48,194 nucleotides of DNA from JAXDLK01 sp034666665. Its GTDB lineage: Bacteria; Desulfobacterota; Binatia; JACPRU01. Below the pieces are notes generated by a model that saw only the letters and a program-made list of their open reading frames with translations, ran no database searches and was not told where the DNA came from. Location of the stretch: NCBI GenBank assembly GCA_034666665.1, contig JAXDLK010000300.1, positions 1 through 48,194 on the forward strand. Direction: 5' to 3'. Positions within the stretch are counted from its first letter, which is position 1; every line of letters starts with the position of its first letter. The position numbers and the translations under genes are program-made. This document shows positions 40,718-48,194 of the stretch, piece after piece.

Positions 40718-41949
40718 TGACGGGAGTCGATCGCGTCGCAGACAAACCGCTGCGGGGGGTGCGCGTCGCCGACTTCACATGGGTATGGGCGGGCCCGTTC
40801 TGCACCCAGCAGCTCGCGCATCTCGGCGCCGAGGTGATCCGCATCGAGAGCGCGAGCCGGCCGTGTGTGACGCGCCTCCTGCCGCCGTTCGCCGATTTCC
40901 AGCCAGGGCCGAACCGGAGCGGCTACTTCAATCAGTACAACCAGGGAAAGCGCTCGATCACGCTGAACCTGAAGGATCCGCGCGCGATCGACGTCGCCCG
41001 CCGCTTGATCGCATGCAGCGACGTGGTCGCGGAGAACTACGCCTTCGGGGTCATGGGGCGGCTCGGGCTCGACTACGAGAGCGTGCGCGCGATCCGGCGC
41101 GACGCGATCATGATCTCGCTCTCCGGATATGGGCGCTCCGGTCCGGAGAAGGAGTTCGTCTCGTACGGTCCGGCCACGGTGCCGCTGAGCGGCTTCTCCT
41201 CGGTCACCGGCTATGCAGGGCATCCGCCGATGCACGTCGGGATCTCCTACGGGGACCCGACGGCGGGTCTCCATGGCGCCTTCGCCATCCTCGCCGCGCT
41301 GTGGCACCGGGAGGAGACCGGCGAGGGACAGTACATCGACCTCTCGCTCTGGGAGGCTTCGACCGCGCTCCTGCCGGAGGCGCTCCTCGAGTACGAGATG
41401 AACGGCCGTCCTCCGGAGCGCTCCGGCAACCGCCATCCGCACTGGGCGCCCCACGGCGTGTTCCGCGCCGCCGGGGGAGATCGCTGGGTGTCGATCGTCG
41501 TCGCCGACGATCGCGAGTGGGCGGCGTTCTGCTCCGCGATCGGCCGAGCCGAGCTCGGCGGGGATCCTCGGTTCGCCCGCGCCGAGGACCGCAAACGCAA
41601 CGAAGACGAGGTCGAAGCGGTCGTGGCCGCGTGGACGAGCGAGCATTCGCCGGAGGAGGCGACGAACGTCTTGCAGGCCGCCGGCGTCGCCGCGTTCCCG
41701 TCGATGAGCAACCAGATGATCGCCGAGGACCCGCACCTGAACGGCCGTGCGTTCTTCGCCGACCTCCCCCACCCCGAGGTCGGAAATCGCAAGCTCGCGG
41801 GAGTGCCCTGGAAGCTCTCCGACACGCCATGCCGCGTCGAGCATCCCGCGCCGTGTCTCGGCGAGCACACGCGACAGGTCCTCGAAGAGGTTCTCGGCTA
41901 CACGGCCGCCGAGGTCGACGAGCTCACCAGCGCGGGCGTCCTCAGCTGA
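40714..41949 (+). CDS. Family III CoA-transferase, catalytic subunit
   Basis: A 411-residue CaiB/BaiF-type CoA-transferase. Family features: LRGVRVADFTWVWAGPFCTQ, LGAEVIRIES, YNQGKRSITLNLKDPRA, DVVAENYAFGVMGRLGLDY and YGRSGPEKEFVSYG. The catalytic Asp is D181 in SYGDPTAGLHGAFAIL, followed by the usual TGEGQYIDLSLWEA. These enzymes move CoA between carboxylic acids through an aspartyl-CoA thioester. The open frame reaches back to 39526, but the real start is ATG 40714 (or 40717) overlapping the previous stop. It converges with the exchanger gene after 6 bases. No degradation-pathway genes are adjacent, so the substrate cannot be inferred. Confidence 0.92.
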   Translation: MMTGVDRVADKPLRGVRVADFTWVWAGPFCTQQLAHLGAEVIRIESASRPCVTRLLPPFADFQPGPNRSGYFNQYNQGKRSITLNLKDPRAIDVARRLIACSDVVAENYAFGVMGRLGLDYESVRAIRRDAIMISLSGYGRSGPEKEFVSYGPATVPLSGFSSVTGYAGHPPMHVGISYGDPTAGLHGAFAILAALWHREETGEGQYIDLSLWEASTALLPEALLEYEMNGRPPERSGNRHPHWAPHGVFRAAGGDRWVSIVVADDREWAAFCSAIGRAELGGDPRFARAEDRKRNEDEVEAVVAAWTSEHSPEEATNVLQAAGVAAFPSMSNQMIAEDPHLNGRAFFADLPHPEVGNRKLAGVPWKLSDTPCRVEHPAPCLGEHTRQVLEEVLGYTAAEVDELTSAGVLS

Positions 41950-41955
41950 GCGGGG

Positions 41956-43137
41956 TCAACCCTTCGCGAACAGGAAGCGCGGCAGCTCGCGCATCGCGCG
42001 CCACCGGTCGCCGCCGCCGAAGAGGACGACGACGGTCAGGACGATGTACGCGATCGAGTAGCCGTAGCGGGCTACGGGGTCGGTGAAGAAGAGCTGCGAG
42101 ATGAAGAGCCCGGCGAGCACGCCGGCATCACGTAGACTGAAATCCAGGTCCGACAGCACGGCGACCGCGAACAGCGACTGCGCAGCGGTGAGCAGGATCT
42201 CCTCCACCTGCCGGGCGTCGAGGGGCATCGCGGCGAGATGGCCGGCGGAGGTGCTGTAGACGAGCGGCAGCATGCCGATCAGCAACGTCCACTGGTTCAC
42301 CTTCGAGGAGATCAGCGCGCCGAGCCCCGCGCCGGGCCGACCCTTCCATGCGAAGAGCAGCGCGATGATGAACTCCGGCGACTCGGAAGCGAGCGGCGCG
42401 AGCCACTGGACGAGCAGGAACTCCTCGATGCCGACGATCCGGCCGGTCGCGATCAAGCCTTCGGCGAAGGGCTCGGCGGCGAGCAGGATCGCGATCGCCG
42501 CGTAGAAGAAGAGACAGAGGACGATCACCCGCCGCGGCACGGTGCCGAACGAAGCGATCCACTCGGCCGGCCCCACGAGCTCCGGCTCCTCGTGAGGCGC
42601 ACGGGACGCGACCACCACGTAGCCGACGAAGAGGCCGAGGAGCACGATCGAGTCCCACGCGCTGATCGTCCCCTTCAATGGAATGACGAAGGAGTAGATC
42701 GTCGCGAGCAGCAGGAAGAAGATCTCGACCGAGTGAGAGCGCTCCAGCGCGATGCGGCGCTCTCCTCGCCGGAGCCACCACGCGGCGGCGACGGCGGCCC
42801 AGCCGAGGCCGATCAGCAACCGGTTGGCGCCGGTCATGTTCGCGGTGGCGAACGCCGTGTACTCCGGGTGGTGCGGCGCCTGCCAGGCGAAGTACATGTC
42901 GACCGCGTACTCGGGCAGGACGGCGATCAGCGCCAGCGTGGCGAGCGCCAGCGCTTGTGGGATGTCCTTCTCCGCGGCCTCGGCCGCCCACGAGAGCAGG
43001 AATGCGGCCCCGAAGATCGCCACGCCCGCGCCGATCGTCTCGACCATCGGCGACACGTGCGCGAGCCCCACGGCACGCAGCACCAGCCACTGCAGTCCGA
43101 GGAGACCTGCGCCGACCAGGTACAGAAGATTTCGCAT
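41956..43137 (-). CDS. Na+/Ca2+ exchanger-family membrane protein
   Basis: A 393-residue polytopic protein of the cation/calcium exchanger superfamily, with about eleven hydrophobic helices in two halves. The two inverted alpha-repeat motifs are recognisable: IAVLPEYAVDMYFAW in the first half and LAPLASESPEFIIALLFAWKG in the second. Both have the acidic residue after a Pro/Ser used for ion binding (VLPEYAVD; SESPEF). A cytoplasmic loop (SRAPHEEPELVGPAEW) separates them. It would exchange a cation for Na+ or H+ at the inner membrane; the ion is not certain, and the first repeat deviates from the classical GTSLPE form. It is the gene after HU on the minus strand... reading from HU it is downstream by 110 bases. 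Confidence 0.85.
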   Translation of the reverse strand: MRNLLYLVGAGLLGLQWLVLRAVGLAHVSPMVETIGAGVAIFGAAFLLSWAAEAAEKDIPQALALATLALIAVLPEYAVDMYFAWQAPHHPEYTAFATANMTGANRLLIGLGWAAVAAAWWLRRGERRIALERSHSVEIFFLLLATIYSFVIPLKGTISAWDSIVLLGLFVGYVVVASRAPHEEPELVGPAEWIASFGTVPRRVIVLCLFFYAAIAILLAAEPFAEGLIATGRIVGIEEFLLVQWLAPLASESPEFIIALLFAWKGRPGAGLGALISSKVNQWTLLIGMLPLVYSTSAGHLAAMPLDARQVEEILLTAAQSLFAVAVLSDLDFSLRDAGVLAGLFISQLFFTDPVARYGYSIAYIVLTVVVLFGGGDRWRAMRELPRFLFAKG

Positions 43138-43247
43138 CGGACGTTGCCGTCAGGGGACGGCGCGGCAGCCGCTACGACGTTCGAAGAAGCAAGGGCTGCC
43201 GGCGCGAGGGGGTGAGGATCCGAGGGAGGTGCCGGCGCCAGCCGCGG

Positions 43248-43532
43248 CTATCTCTTGGCGCCGAGGACGGCCTCCTTGAAGCTCTTCGCGACGGTGAACC
43301 GTACCTTCACACGCGCGGGGATCTTGATCGGCTCGCCGGTCTGCGGGTTCCGTCCCATGCGCGCGCTCGTCTTCCGCTTCTTCCAGGTACCGAGGTTCGG
43401 GATCTTGATCGACTCGCCCTTCTTCACCTGACCGATGATCATTTCCACCATCTCGTTGAGGACGGTGTCGGCCTGCTTCTTCGACAACCCCGCATTCTCC
43501 GCCAGCTTCGCCACGAACTGAGCCTTGGTCAT
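43248..43532 (-). CDS. hup: HU-family histone-like DNA-binding protein
   Basis: A 94-residue HU/IHF-type protein. The N-terminal helices read MTKAQFVAKLAENAGLSKKQ. The diagnostic beta-arm segment is KIPNLGTWKKRKTSARMGRN followed by PQTGEPIKIPARVKVRFTVAK. It binds and bends DNA as a dimer in the nucleoid. R-x-G-R-N-P-x-T-G is the HU family signature and is intact. It has a strong ribosome site (GGGAGGGA) and a good promoter. HU versus IHF cannot be separated safely by sequence alone, but the length and arm favour HU. Confidence 0.96.
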   Translation of the reverse strand: MTKAQFVAKLAENAGLSKKQADTVLNEMVEMIIGQVKKGESIKIPNLGTWKKRKTSARMGRNPQTGEPIKIPARVKVRFTVAKSFKEAVLGAKR

Positions 43533-43580
43533 GATCCCATTCCCTCCCTCGATCGAGACGTGGAACGAAAAGACCGGCGG

Positions 43581-43609
43581 AGACTAGGAGGAGGTCCGTC
43601 CGTTGTCAA
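43581..43609 (-). promoter_or_regulatory. HU gene promoter
   Basis: The minus strand has a perfect -35 TTGACA (43604-43609) and a -10 TAGTCT (43581-43586) with an ideal 17-base spacer. Transcription would start near 43575, giving a leader of about 43 bases. A strong promoter fits the high expression of HU in bacteria. Confidence 0.6.
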
Positions 43610-43691
43610 GCTTGAAACGCAGCTGCGAGCCGCGTCCCATGCGGCTCGGAGCGCTTTGCGCGATTTCGTCGCGCGCTTCGCGACGCCGATG

Positions 43692-44693
43692 TCACGATGC
43701 ATCGCCGGCTCTCCGCCGCGAGAGATAGACGATGCCGCCGACCAGCCCGGCCGCGATCAGGATGCCGAGCCAGACCAGCGCGAAGGCGATCGCCGCCTCC
43801 TCCGCGACGCCGACGTGGGTCAGGAAGAAGACCGTGCCGCCTTCGCGGACGCCGATGCCGTTCAAGCTGACCGGCAGCGAGCTCGCCAGGTTCACGAGCG
43901 GCACGAAGATGAAGAAGTACGAGAGCGGCACCTCGAGGCCGAGAGCGCGCGCGATCAGCATCTGCGTCGCGATCTGCGAGCAGTGAAAGACGAGCGACAC
44001 GCCCGCGACGCGGGCGAGCAGCGTGAGGTCGTTCCAGTACGGTGCGAGATCGTGCTCGACCAGACGCCGCACACGGCTCGACTCGCGGAACCAGCGGGAA
44101 ACGACCCACGGCGCCGCGCGCCACCCCGCGAGCAGCAGCGCCGAGAACGAAAGCGTCGTCCAGTAGAGACCCGCTGGCAGCTCGTAGCTGCGAAAGAGGA
44201 GCAGCGACACGAGCGCGATCGCGAGCAGTACGAAGAGACCGCTCAGGCGGTCCGCGAGCACGGTATTCAACGCGACCGTGCGGCGGCCGCCCGCGCCCGC
44301 GAGATAGAGCGCCCGCACCACGTCGCCGCCGACGGTCCCGAGACCGAAGACGTTGAAGAACATGCCGACGAAGTAGTTGGCGACGAACACGAGCGGCGGA
44401 TCCGTGAAGCCGACCGCCGCCGCGAGCATCCGCCACTTGACGGCGCTCGCGACCTGGCCGGCCAGATACATCCCGAACGCGGCGACGAGCGGCGCCGGCG
44501 CCGCCGACTCCATCGAGGCCAGCGTCCGCGACGCATCCACGCGTGACAGCAGGTAGGCGAGGAGACCGGCGCTGACGGCGATCTTGAGAAGCGCGACGAC
44601 GCGCCGGCGGCCGCGAGCGCCCTCGGCGTCGGCGTGGTCGGGGCGACGCTCCGCGGGAGGCCGCGAGCGGATGTCGACGCTTTCTCCCGCCAC
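43692..44693 (-). CDS. Flippase-like integral membrane protein (LPG synthase TM family), copy 3
   Basis: A 333-residue membrane protein with about eight hydrophobic helices. Family signatures are VGMFFNVFGLGTVGGDVVRAL (the N-x-x-x-P/G-x-x-x-G-G-D-x-x-R pattern), VLADRLSGLFVLL, and the C-terminal SLPVSLNGIGVREGGTVFFL, with the G-x-G-x-x-E loop. It starts at GTG 44693. The basic, Arg/Ala-rich N-terminal 30 residues are cytoplasmic. It shares the conserved loops with copies 1 and 2 but is clearly divergent from them. It is divergent from the radical SAM gene, 89 bases away, and ahead of HU on the same strand. Substrate unknown. Confidence 0.87.
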   Translation of the reverse strand: MAGESVDIRSRPPAERRPDHADAEGARGRRRVVALLKIAVSAGLLAYLLSRVDASRTLASMESAAPAPLVAAFGMYLAGQVASAVKWRMLAAAVGFTDPPLVFVANYFVGMFFNVFGLGTVGGDVVRALYLAGAGGRRTVALNTVLADRLSGLFVLLAIALVSLLLFRSYELPAGLYWTTLSFSALLLAGWRAAPWVVSRWFRESSRVRRLVEHDLAPYWNDLTLLARVAGVSLVFHCSQIATQMLIARALGLEVPLSYFFIFVPLVNLASSLPVSLNGIGVREGGTVFFLTHVGVAEEAAIAFALVWLGILIAAGLVGGIVYLSRRRAGDAS

Positions 44694-44782
44694 GGGGGCC
44701 GTAGTAGCGGTTCGCCTGCCGCGACACCACGAGACCGAGACCGGGTTGCGGCGTGGCGGACGGGTCCGGTATGCGGGGGACG

Positions 44783-46270
44783 ATGGCCGGGACGCGAACG
44801 ATCCGCCGCATCGTCCTGGTCGAGCCGCCGTACGTCTTCTGGGACCGGAGCATGGACCGCCTCCGTCAAGCGGAAGAGTCGATCCCCGGAATCGGTGTGC
44901 TGATGCTCGCCGCGGTCGCCCGCGAGAAGGGCTACGCCGTCTCGCTCGTCGACGCGAAGGGCAGCGGCGAGACCGTCGAGCGGGTCACCGAGCGCATCCT
45001 CGCGGAGCGTCCCGACGTCGTCGGCTTCTCCGCGACGACGATCTCGGTGACGAATGCCGGCCGCATCGCCTCACTGCTGAAGGCGGCGGCTCCCGAGGTG
45101 CTCACGGTGCTCGGCGGCCCGCACGTGAGCGCGATTCCCGAACGTACGCTCGCAGTCTTCCCCGACCTCGACTACGGCATCCGCGGCGAGGGCGAGGGGT
45201 CGTTCTTCGATCTGCTCGCCCGTCTCGCCGACGGCGCGGATCCGCTCGACGTCGGCGGTCTCGTGTGGCGGGACGGCGACGCGCGGGTGCACGCGAACGA
45301 GCGTACGCCGTATCTCGTCGACCTGGATTCGCTGCCGCTCCCCGCATGGGATCTCCTGCCCGACTTCCCGCACCGCTTCCGGCCGTCGCTGCTGAGCTAC
45401 CGCCGTTCGCCGGTGGCGACGCTGGTGACCAGCCGCGGCTGCCCCTTCTCCTGCGCGTTCTGCGATCGCTCCACCTCGGGGAAGCTCGGCCGGTACCTCT
45501 CGACCGAGGCCGTCGTGGAGCACTGCCGGCGCCTCGCCGGGTACGGCGTGCAGCACGTGATCTTCTACGACGACCTCTTCACCGTCCGGCAGAAGCGTGT
45601 GGTCGAGCTCTGCGAGGCGTTTCTGCGCGAGGGCTTCGAGTTCACGTGGAGCTGCAACAGCCATCCGAACCTGCTCGACGAGGAGACGCTTCGATTGATG
45701 AAGCGAGCCGGTTGCTGGCAGATCGCCTACGGCATCGAATCGGGGTCGCAGAAGATCCTCGACGTCGTCAAGCGCGAGGTGAAGCTCCCGCGCATGCGCG
45801 AGACGCTGCGGCAGACGCGCGCCGCCGGCATTCGCGCCAAGGGCTACGTAATGATCGCGCATCCGACGGAGACCGTGGAGACACTCGAGGAGACCGCCGC
45901 GTTCCTCGAGGTCGCCGAGCTCGACCTCTGTCAGGTCACCAAGTTCACCCCGTATCCCGGCACGCCGGCCTACCCGACGGTGCGCGAGCACGGCACCTTC
46001 GACGAGGACTGGGAGCGGATGAACGCGATGAACTTCGTCTTCGTGCCGAGCGGTCTCACCGAGGAGATCCTCGAGACCTACTTCCACCGCCTCTACTCGA
46101 CGTTCTACCGGCGGCCGGACGTGCTCCGCGGCATCGGCCGCATGATCGTCGAGGAGCCGCGGTTCCTGAAGCAGCTCGGGTCGTCCGCGTGGATCTACCT
46201 GAAGTCGCAGCTGCCCGATCGCCGCTTTCGGCGCGCGATCCTCGGCGGACGTCCCGCCGCCGCCGCATGA
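44783..46270 (+). CDS. B12-binding domain radical SAM protein
   Basis: A 495-residue class B-type radical SAM enzyme. Residues 1-140 form a cobalamin-binding-like Rossmann domain (PGIGVLMLAAVAREKGY, VVGFSATTISV, VLGGPHVSAIPE). The usual D-x-H-x-x-G is replaced by DAKGSGE, as in many class B enzymes. The radical SAM motif is CPFSCAFC, followed by FYDDLFTV and GIESGSQKILDVVKR. A C-terminal helical domain (FHRLYSTFYRRPDVLR) follows. Such proteins methylate unactivated carbons or do ring chemistry in lipids, cofactors or antibiotics. The start at ATG 44783 has GGGGGAC ahead; GTG 44753 and ATG 44771 are alternatives. Substrate unknown. It converges with the next gene after 4 bases. Confidence 0.88.
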   Translation: MAGTRTIRRIVLVEPPYVFWDRSMDRLRQAEESIPGIGVLMLAAVAREKGYAVSLVDAKGSGETVERVTERILAERPDVVGFSATTISVTNAGRIASLLKAAAPEVLTVLGGPHVSAIPERTLAVFPDLDYGIRGEGEGSFFDLLARLADGADPLDVGGLVWRDGDARVHANERTPYLVDLDSLPLPAWDLLPDFPHRFRPSLLSYRRSPVATLVTSRGCPFSCAFCDRSTSGKLGRYLSTEAVVEHCRRLAGYGVQHVIFYDDLFTVRQKRVVELCEAFLREGFEFTWSCNSHPNLLDEETLRLMKRAGCWQIAYGIESGSQKILDVVKREVKLPRMRETLRQTRAAGIRAKGYVMIAHPTETVETLEETAAFLEVAELDLCQVTKFTPYPGTPAYPTVREHGTFDEDWERMNAMNFVFVPSGLTEEILETYFHRLYSTFYRRPDVLRGIGRMIVEEPRFLKQLGSSAWIYLKSQLPDRRFRRAILGGRPAAAA

Positions 46271-46274
46271 GCGA

Positions 46275-47453
46275 TCAATCGCGCCGGTACCACGGGTGCC
46301 GCGCGAACTCGTCGCGGAGCCTCGCGAGCATCTCCTCGCGCCGCCGGTAGAGGCGCTTCGGCTGCCGCGGCGACTTGGCCGCGAGGGCGTACGCCGTCAG
46401 CAGCGGCAAGGCGACGGTCGTGTCCGCGTAGCAGACGACGGAATCGGGGAGCCGCTCCGGATCGACCTTGCCCCAGCTCACCGCTTCCTGCGGCGTGGCT
46501 CCGGAGAGGCCGCCGGTATCGGGTCGCGCATCGGTGATCTGCAGGTAGAAATCGTGCCCTTTCTCCTCCATGCCCATGATCTCTTGGATCTGCGGCTCGG
46601 TCTGGAGCACGAAGTTCTTCGGAGATCCGCCGCCGAGCATCACGACCGCGCTCGCGAGCCCCGCTCGCTTCGCCTCGTAGACGATCGCCGTGGTTTCGTT
46701 CACGTCCGCGCTCGCATCGATCGCGAGCCGATTGCCCGCGAGCGCCATCGCCGCGACGTTCATGCCGATCGAGCTGTCCCCGGGAGACGACGTGTAGATC
46801 GGTACGTCGTACTCGTACGCCGCGGCGAGCAGCGACCGCCTGCGGCCGCCGAGCACGCGCTCGCGCTCGGCGACGTAGCGGCCGATCCGGTGATGCATCT
46901 CGGCCGTGCTCATCGTACGCTGAAACTCCGGAGCCGCGAGTGTCTTGCGATAGAAGGCGTCGGTCTCGAGCAGCACGTCGTACTCGAAGAGAACGTCGTA
47001 GATGCGCACCACGCCGTCGCGGCGAAGCGCGACGTCGTCGATGCGCGCCGATCCGGCATGCATCTCGAGGCCGATGCCGAAATGCGTGTCGTGGTAGAGA
47101 TTCGCTCCGGTCGACACCATCCAGTCGACGAAGCCCGCCTCGATCAGCGGAATCAGCGCCGACATGCCGAGACCTGCCGGCGTGAGCGCACCCGACACGC
47201 TCATGCCGACCAGCACGTCGTCCGCGAGGACGCGCCGCGCGAAGAGCTGACACGCCTCGCGCAGACGCGCCCCGTTGTACGCGAGGAAGGTGCCGTCGAT
47301 CAGGTCGGCGACCGAGATCCCCGAGACGATCGCGCGGGGCTCGATCTTCGGATGCGCGAGATGTCGGCGCTGTGGCTTCGCCAATTCCGGCGGGTACCCT
47401 CCCCCGCCCTCCTCGCAAATCGCCTCCGGCAGAGCAACTCGAACGCGCCCCAT
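46275..47453 (-). CDS. Deoxyhypusine synthase-family protein
   Basis: A 392-residue bacterial homologue of deoxyhypusine synthase. NAD-binding and active-site segments are present: GMSVSGALTPAGLGMSALIP, VSTGANLYHDTHFG, PIYTSSPGDSSIGMN, and VMLGGGSPKNF where K279 corresponds to the lysine that carries the aminobutyl group in the eukaryotic enzyme. Bacteria lack eIF5A, so the protein probably transfers an aminobutyl group to a small amine. Bacterial relatives have been linked to homospermidine and spermidine synthesis; which applies here is not decidable. It ends 4 bases from the radical SAM stop. ATG 47453 is used; the frame extends to 47507 but would run into the divergent gene. No other polyamine gene is adjacent. 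Confidence 0.9.
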   Translation of the reverse strand: MGRVRVALPEAICEEGGGGYPPELAKPQRRHLAHPKIEPRAIVSGISVADLIDGTFLAYNGARLREACQLFARRVLADDVLVGMSVSGALTPAGLGMSALIPLIEAGFVDWMVSTGANLYHDTHFGIGLEMHAGSARIDDVALRRDGVVRIYDVLFEYDVLLETDAFYRKTLAAPEFQRTMSTAEMHHRIGRYVAERERVLGGRRRSLLAAAYEYDVPIYTSSPGDSSIGMNVAAMALAGNRLAIDASADVNETTAIVYEAKRAGLASAVVMLGGGSPKNFVLQTEPQIQEIMGMEEKGHDFYLQITDARPDTGGLSGATPQEAVSWGKVDPERLPDSVVCYADTTVALPLLTAYALAAKSPRQPKRLYRRREEMLARLRDEFARHPWYRRD

Positions 47454-47491
47454 CTGTCCCGCGCCGGACGTTCCGGCTACGCTCGCGGTTC

Positions 47492-48194
47492 GTGACGCTC
47501 GCCTCACGGTTCGGAGCAGTGGTACTGCTCGGCGCGCTCGCCGCCGGAGCCTACCCGGAGCAGGATCCGCTGCTCGCGAAGCGGCGCGCCATGGTCGCCG
47601 AGCAGATCGCGCGCCGGGACGTCGTCGGTCGCCGCGTGCTCGAGGCCATGCACGCGGTGCCGCGCGAGCGCTTCGTCCCCGCGGAGTGGCGGCACGCCGC
47701 GTACGATGATTCCCCGCTGCCGATCGGCGACGGACAGACCATCTCGCAGCCCTACGTCGTCGCCAAGATGACGGAGCTCCTGGCGCTCCGCCCCGACGAC
47801 GTCGTCTTCGAGCTCGGCACCGGATCGGGGTACCAGGCGGCGGTCGCCGCGCGGCTCGCCGCGCAGGTGTACTCGATGGAGATCCACCCGTCGCTCGCCG
47901 AGGGTGCGCGCCGGACGCTCGCCTCGCTCGAGTACGCGAACGTCACCATCCGTGTCGGCGACGGCTACTTCGGCTGGGCGGAAAAAGGCCCTTTCGACGC
48001 CATCGTCGTCACCGCCGCGGCGACCGAGATCCCACCGGCGCTCGTGGCTCAGCTGAAGAACGGCGGGCGCATGGTCGTGCCCGTCGGTCCCGCGTTCGCG
48101 ACGCAGCGCCTGATGCTGGTCGAGAAGACGCCGGACGGTCAGCTCTCCACGCGGTCGCTCTTCCCCGTGCGCTTCGTCCCGGTCCTCCGGGAGC
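47492..48194 (+). CDS. pcm: Protein-L-isoaspartate O-methyltransferase with signal peptide (partial, 3' end cut)
   Basis: Open to the window end, 234 complete codons from GTG 47492. The N-terminus ASRFGAVVLLGALAAGAYP is a hydrophobic signal or anchor, unlike the cytoplasmic E. coli enzyme, so the protein probably acts in the periplasm. Family features follow: MVAEQIARRDVVGRRVLEAM, VPRERFVP, the PLPIGDGQTISQPYVVAKM substrate segment, the SAM motif VFELGTGSGYQAA, VGDGYFGW and PFDAIVVTAAATEIP. It repairs isoaspartyl residues in ageing proteins. Little should be missing, since RFVPVL is normally near the C-terminus. It is divergent from the deoxyhypusine synthase homologue, 38 bases away. Confidence 0.93.
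   Translation, partial: MTLASRFGAVVLLGALAAGAYPEQDPLLAKRRAMVAEQIARRDVVGRRVLEAMHAVPRERFVPAEWRHAAYDDSPLPIGDGQTISQPYVVAKMTELLALRPDDVVFELGTGSGYQAAVAARLAAQVYSMEIHPSLAEGARRTLASLEYANVTIRVGDGYFGWAEKGPFDAIVVTAAATEIPPALVAQLKNGGRMVVPVGPAFATQRLMLVEKTPDGQLSTRSLFPVRFVPVLRE

Overview
This is high-GC bacterial DNA, packed with genes on both strands. The 16S rRNA gene carries the universal bacterial probe sites. Two Omp85/Tam envelope genes and several lipoprotein or signal-peptide genes point to a double-membrane (Gram-negative) cell. Gene content (family III CoA-transferases, a tungsten-type aldehyde oxidoreductase, a bacterial deoxyhypusine-synthase homologue, myo-inositol-phosphate synthase) would suit a deltaproteobacterium-like or Binatota-like lineage, but I cannot place it more precisely by eye. 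I see no phage, insertion sequence, CRISPR array or integrase.

Layout. 1-5059: a ribosomal RNA operon read on the minus strand (promoter, leader, 16S, tRNA-Ile, tRNA-Ala, 23S). The 3' end of the 23S gene and any 5S gene lie outside the window. 5094-8533 (minus): a DHH phosphoesterase, a small unknown protein and an aldehyde:ferredoxin oxidoreductase. 8649-11466 (plus): tldD and pmbA/tldE. 11479-14930: divergent bioB and nadA, with a secreted gluzincin-type protease translationally coupled to nadA. 14957-21486 (minus): a tamB-tamA-like pair whose Omp85 partner seems to carry about seven POTRA domains. 21720-24474: a flippase-like membrane protein, an unknown 194-residue protein, a methyltransferase and a small helix-turn-helix protein.

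24588-30500 (minus) is one tight operon: family-4 uracil-DNA glycosylase, queA, tgt, yajC, secD, secF. The first four genes overlap by 4 bases at each join. The DNA glycosylase start codon abuts that of a divergent zinc-dependent phospholipase C-like gene (30501-31433). 31398-36012 (minus) runs mrp, inositol-phosphate synthase, a second flippase-like protein and coaBC. 36011-38160 (plus) holds a polyprenyl diphosphate synthase and moaA. Next come an acyl-CoA thioesterase (minus), two overlapping lipoprotein genes (plus) and two overlapping family III CoA-transferase genes (plus), of which only the second keeps the catalytic aspartate. 41956-48194 holds a Na+/Ca2+-exchanger-like protein, HU, a third flippase-like protein, a B12-binding radical SAM enzyme, the deoxyhypusine-synthase homologue and an exported protein-L-isoaspartate methyltransferase cut by the window end.

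Most of the window is housekeeping: translation, tRNA queuosine modification, Sec export, and biotin, NAD, CoA, isoprenoid and molybdopterin synthesis. The less ordinary parts are the seven-POTRA Omp85/TamB pair, the probable catalytic/non-catalytic CoA-transferase pair, three flippase-like paralogues near lipid-related genes, the deoxyhypusine-synthase homologue, and the exact inverted repeats and hairpins that organise the rRNA operon. I found nothing I can defend as a wholly new defence or mobile system.
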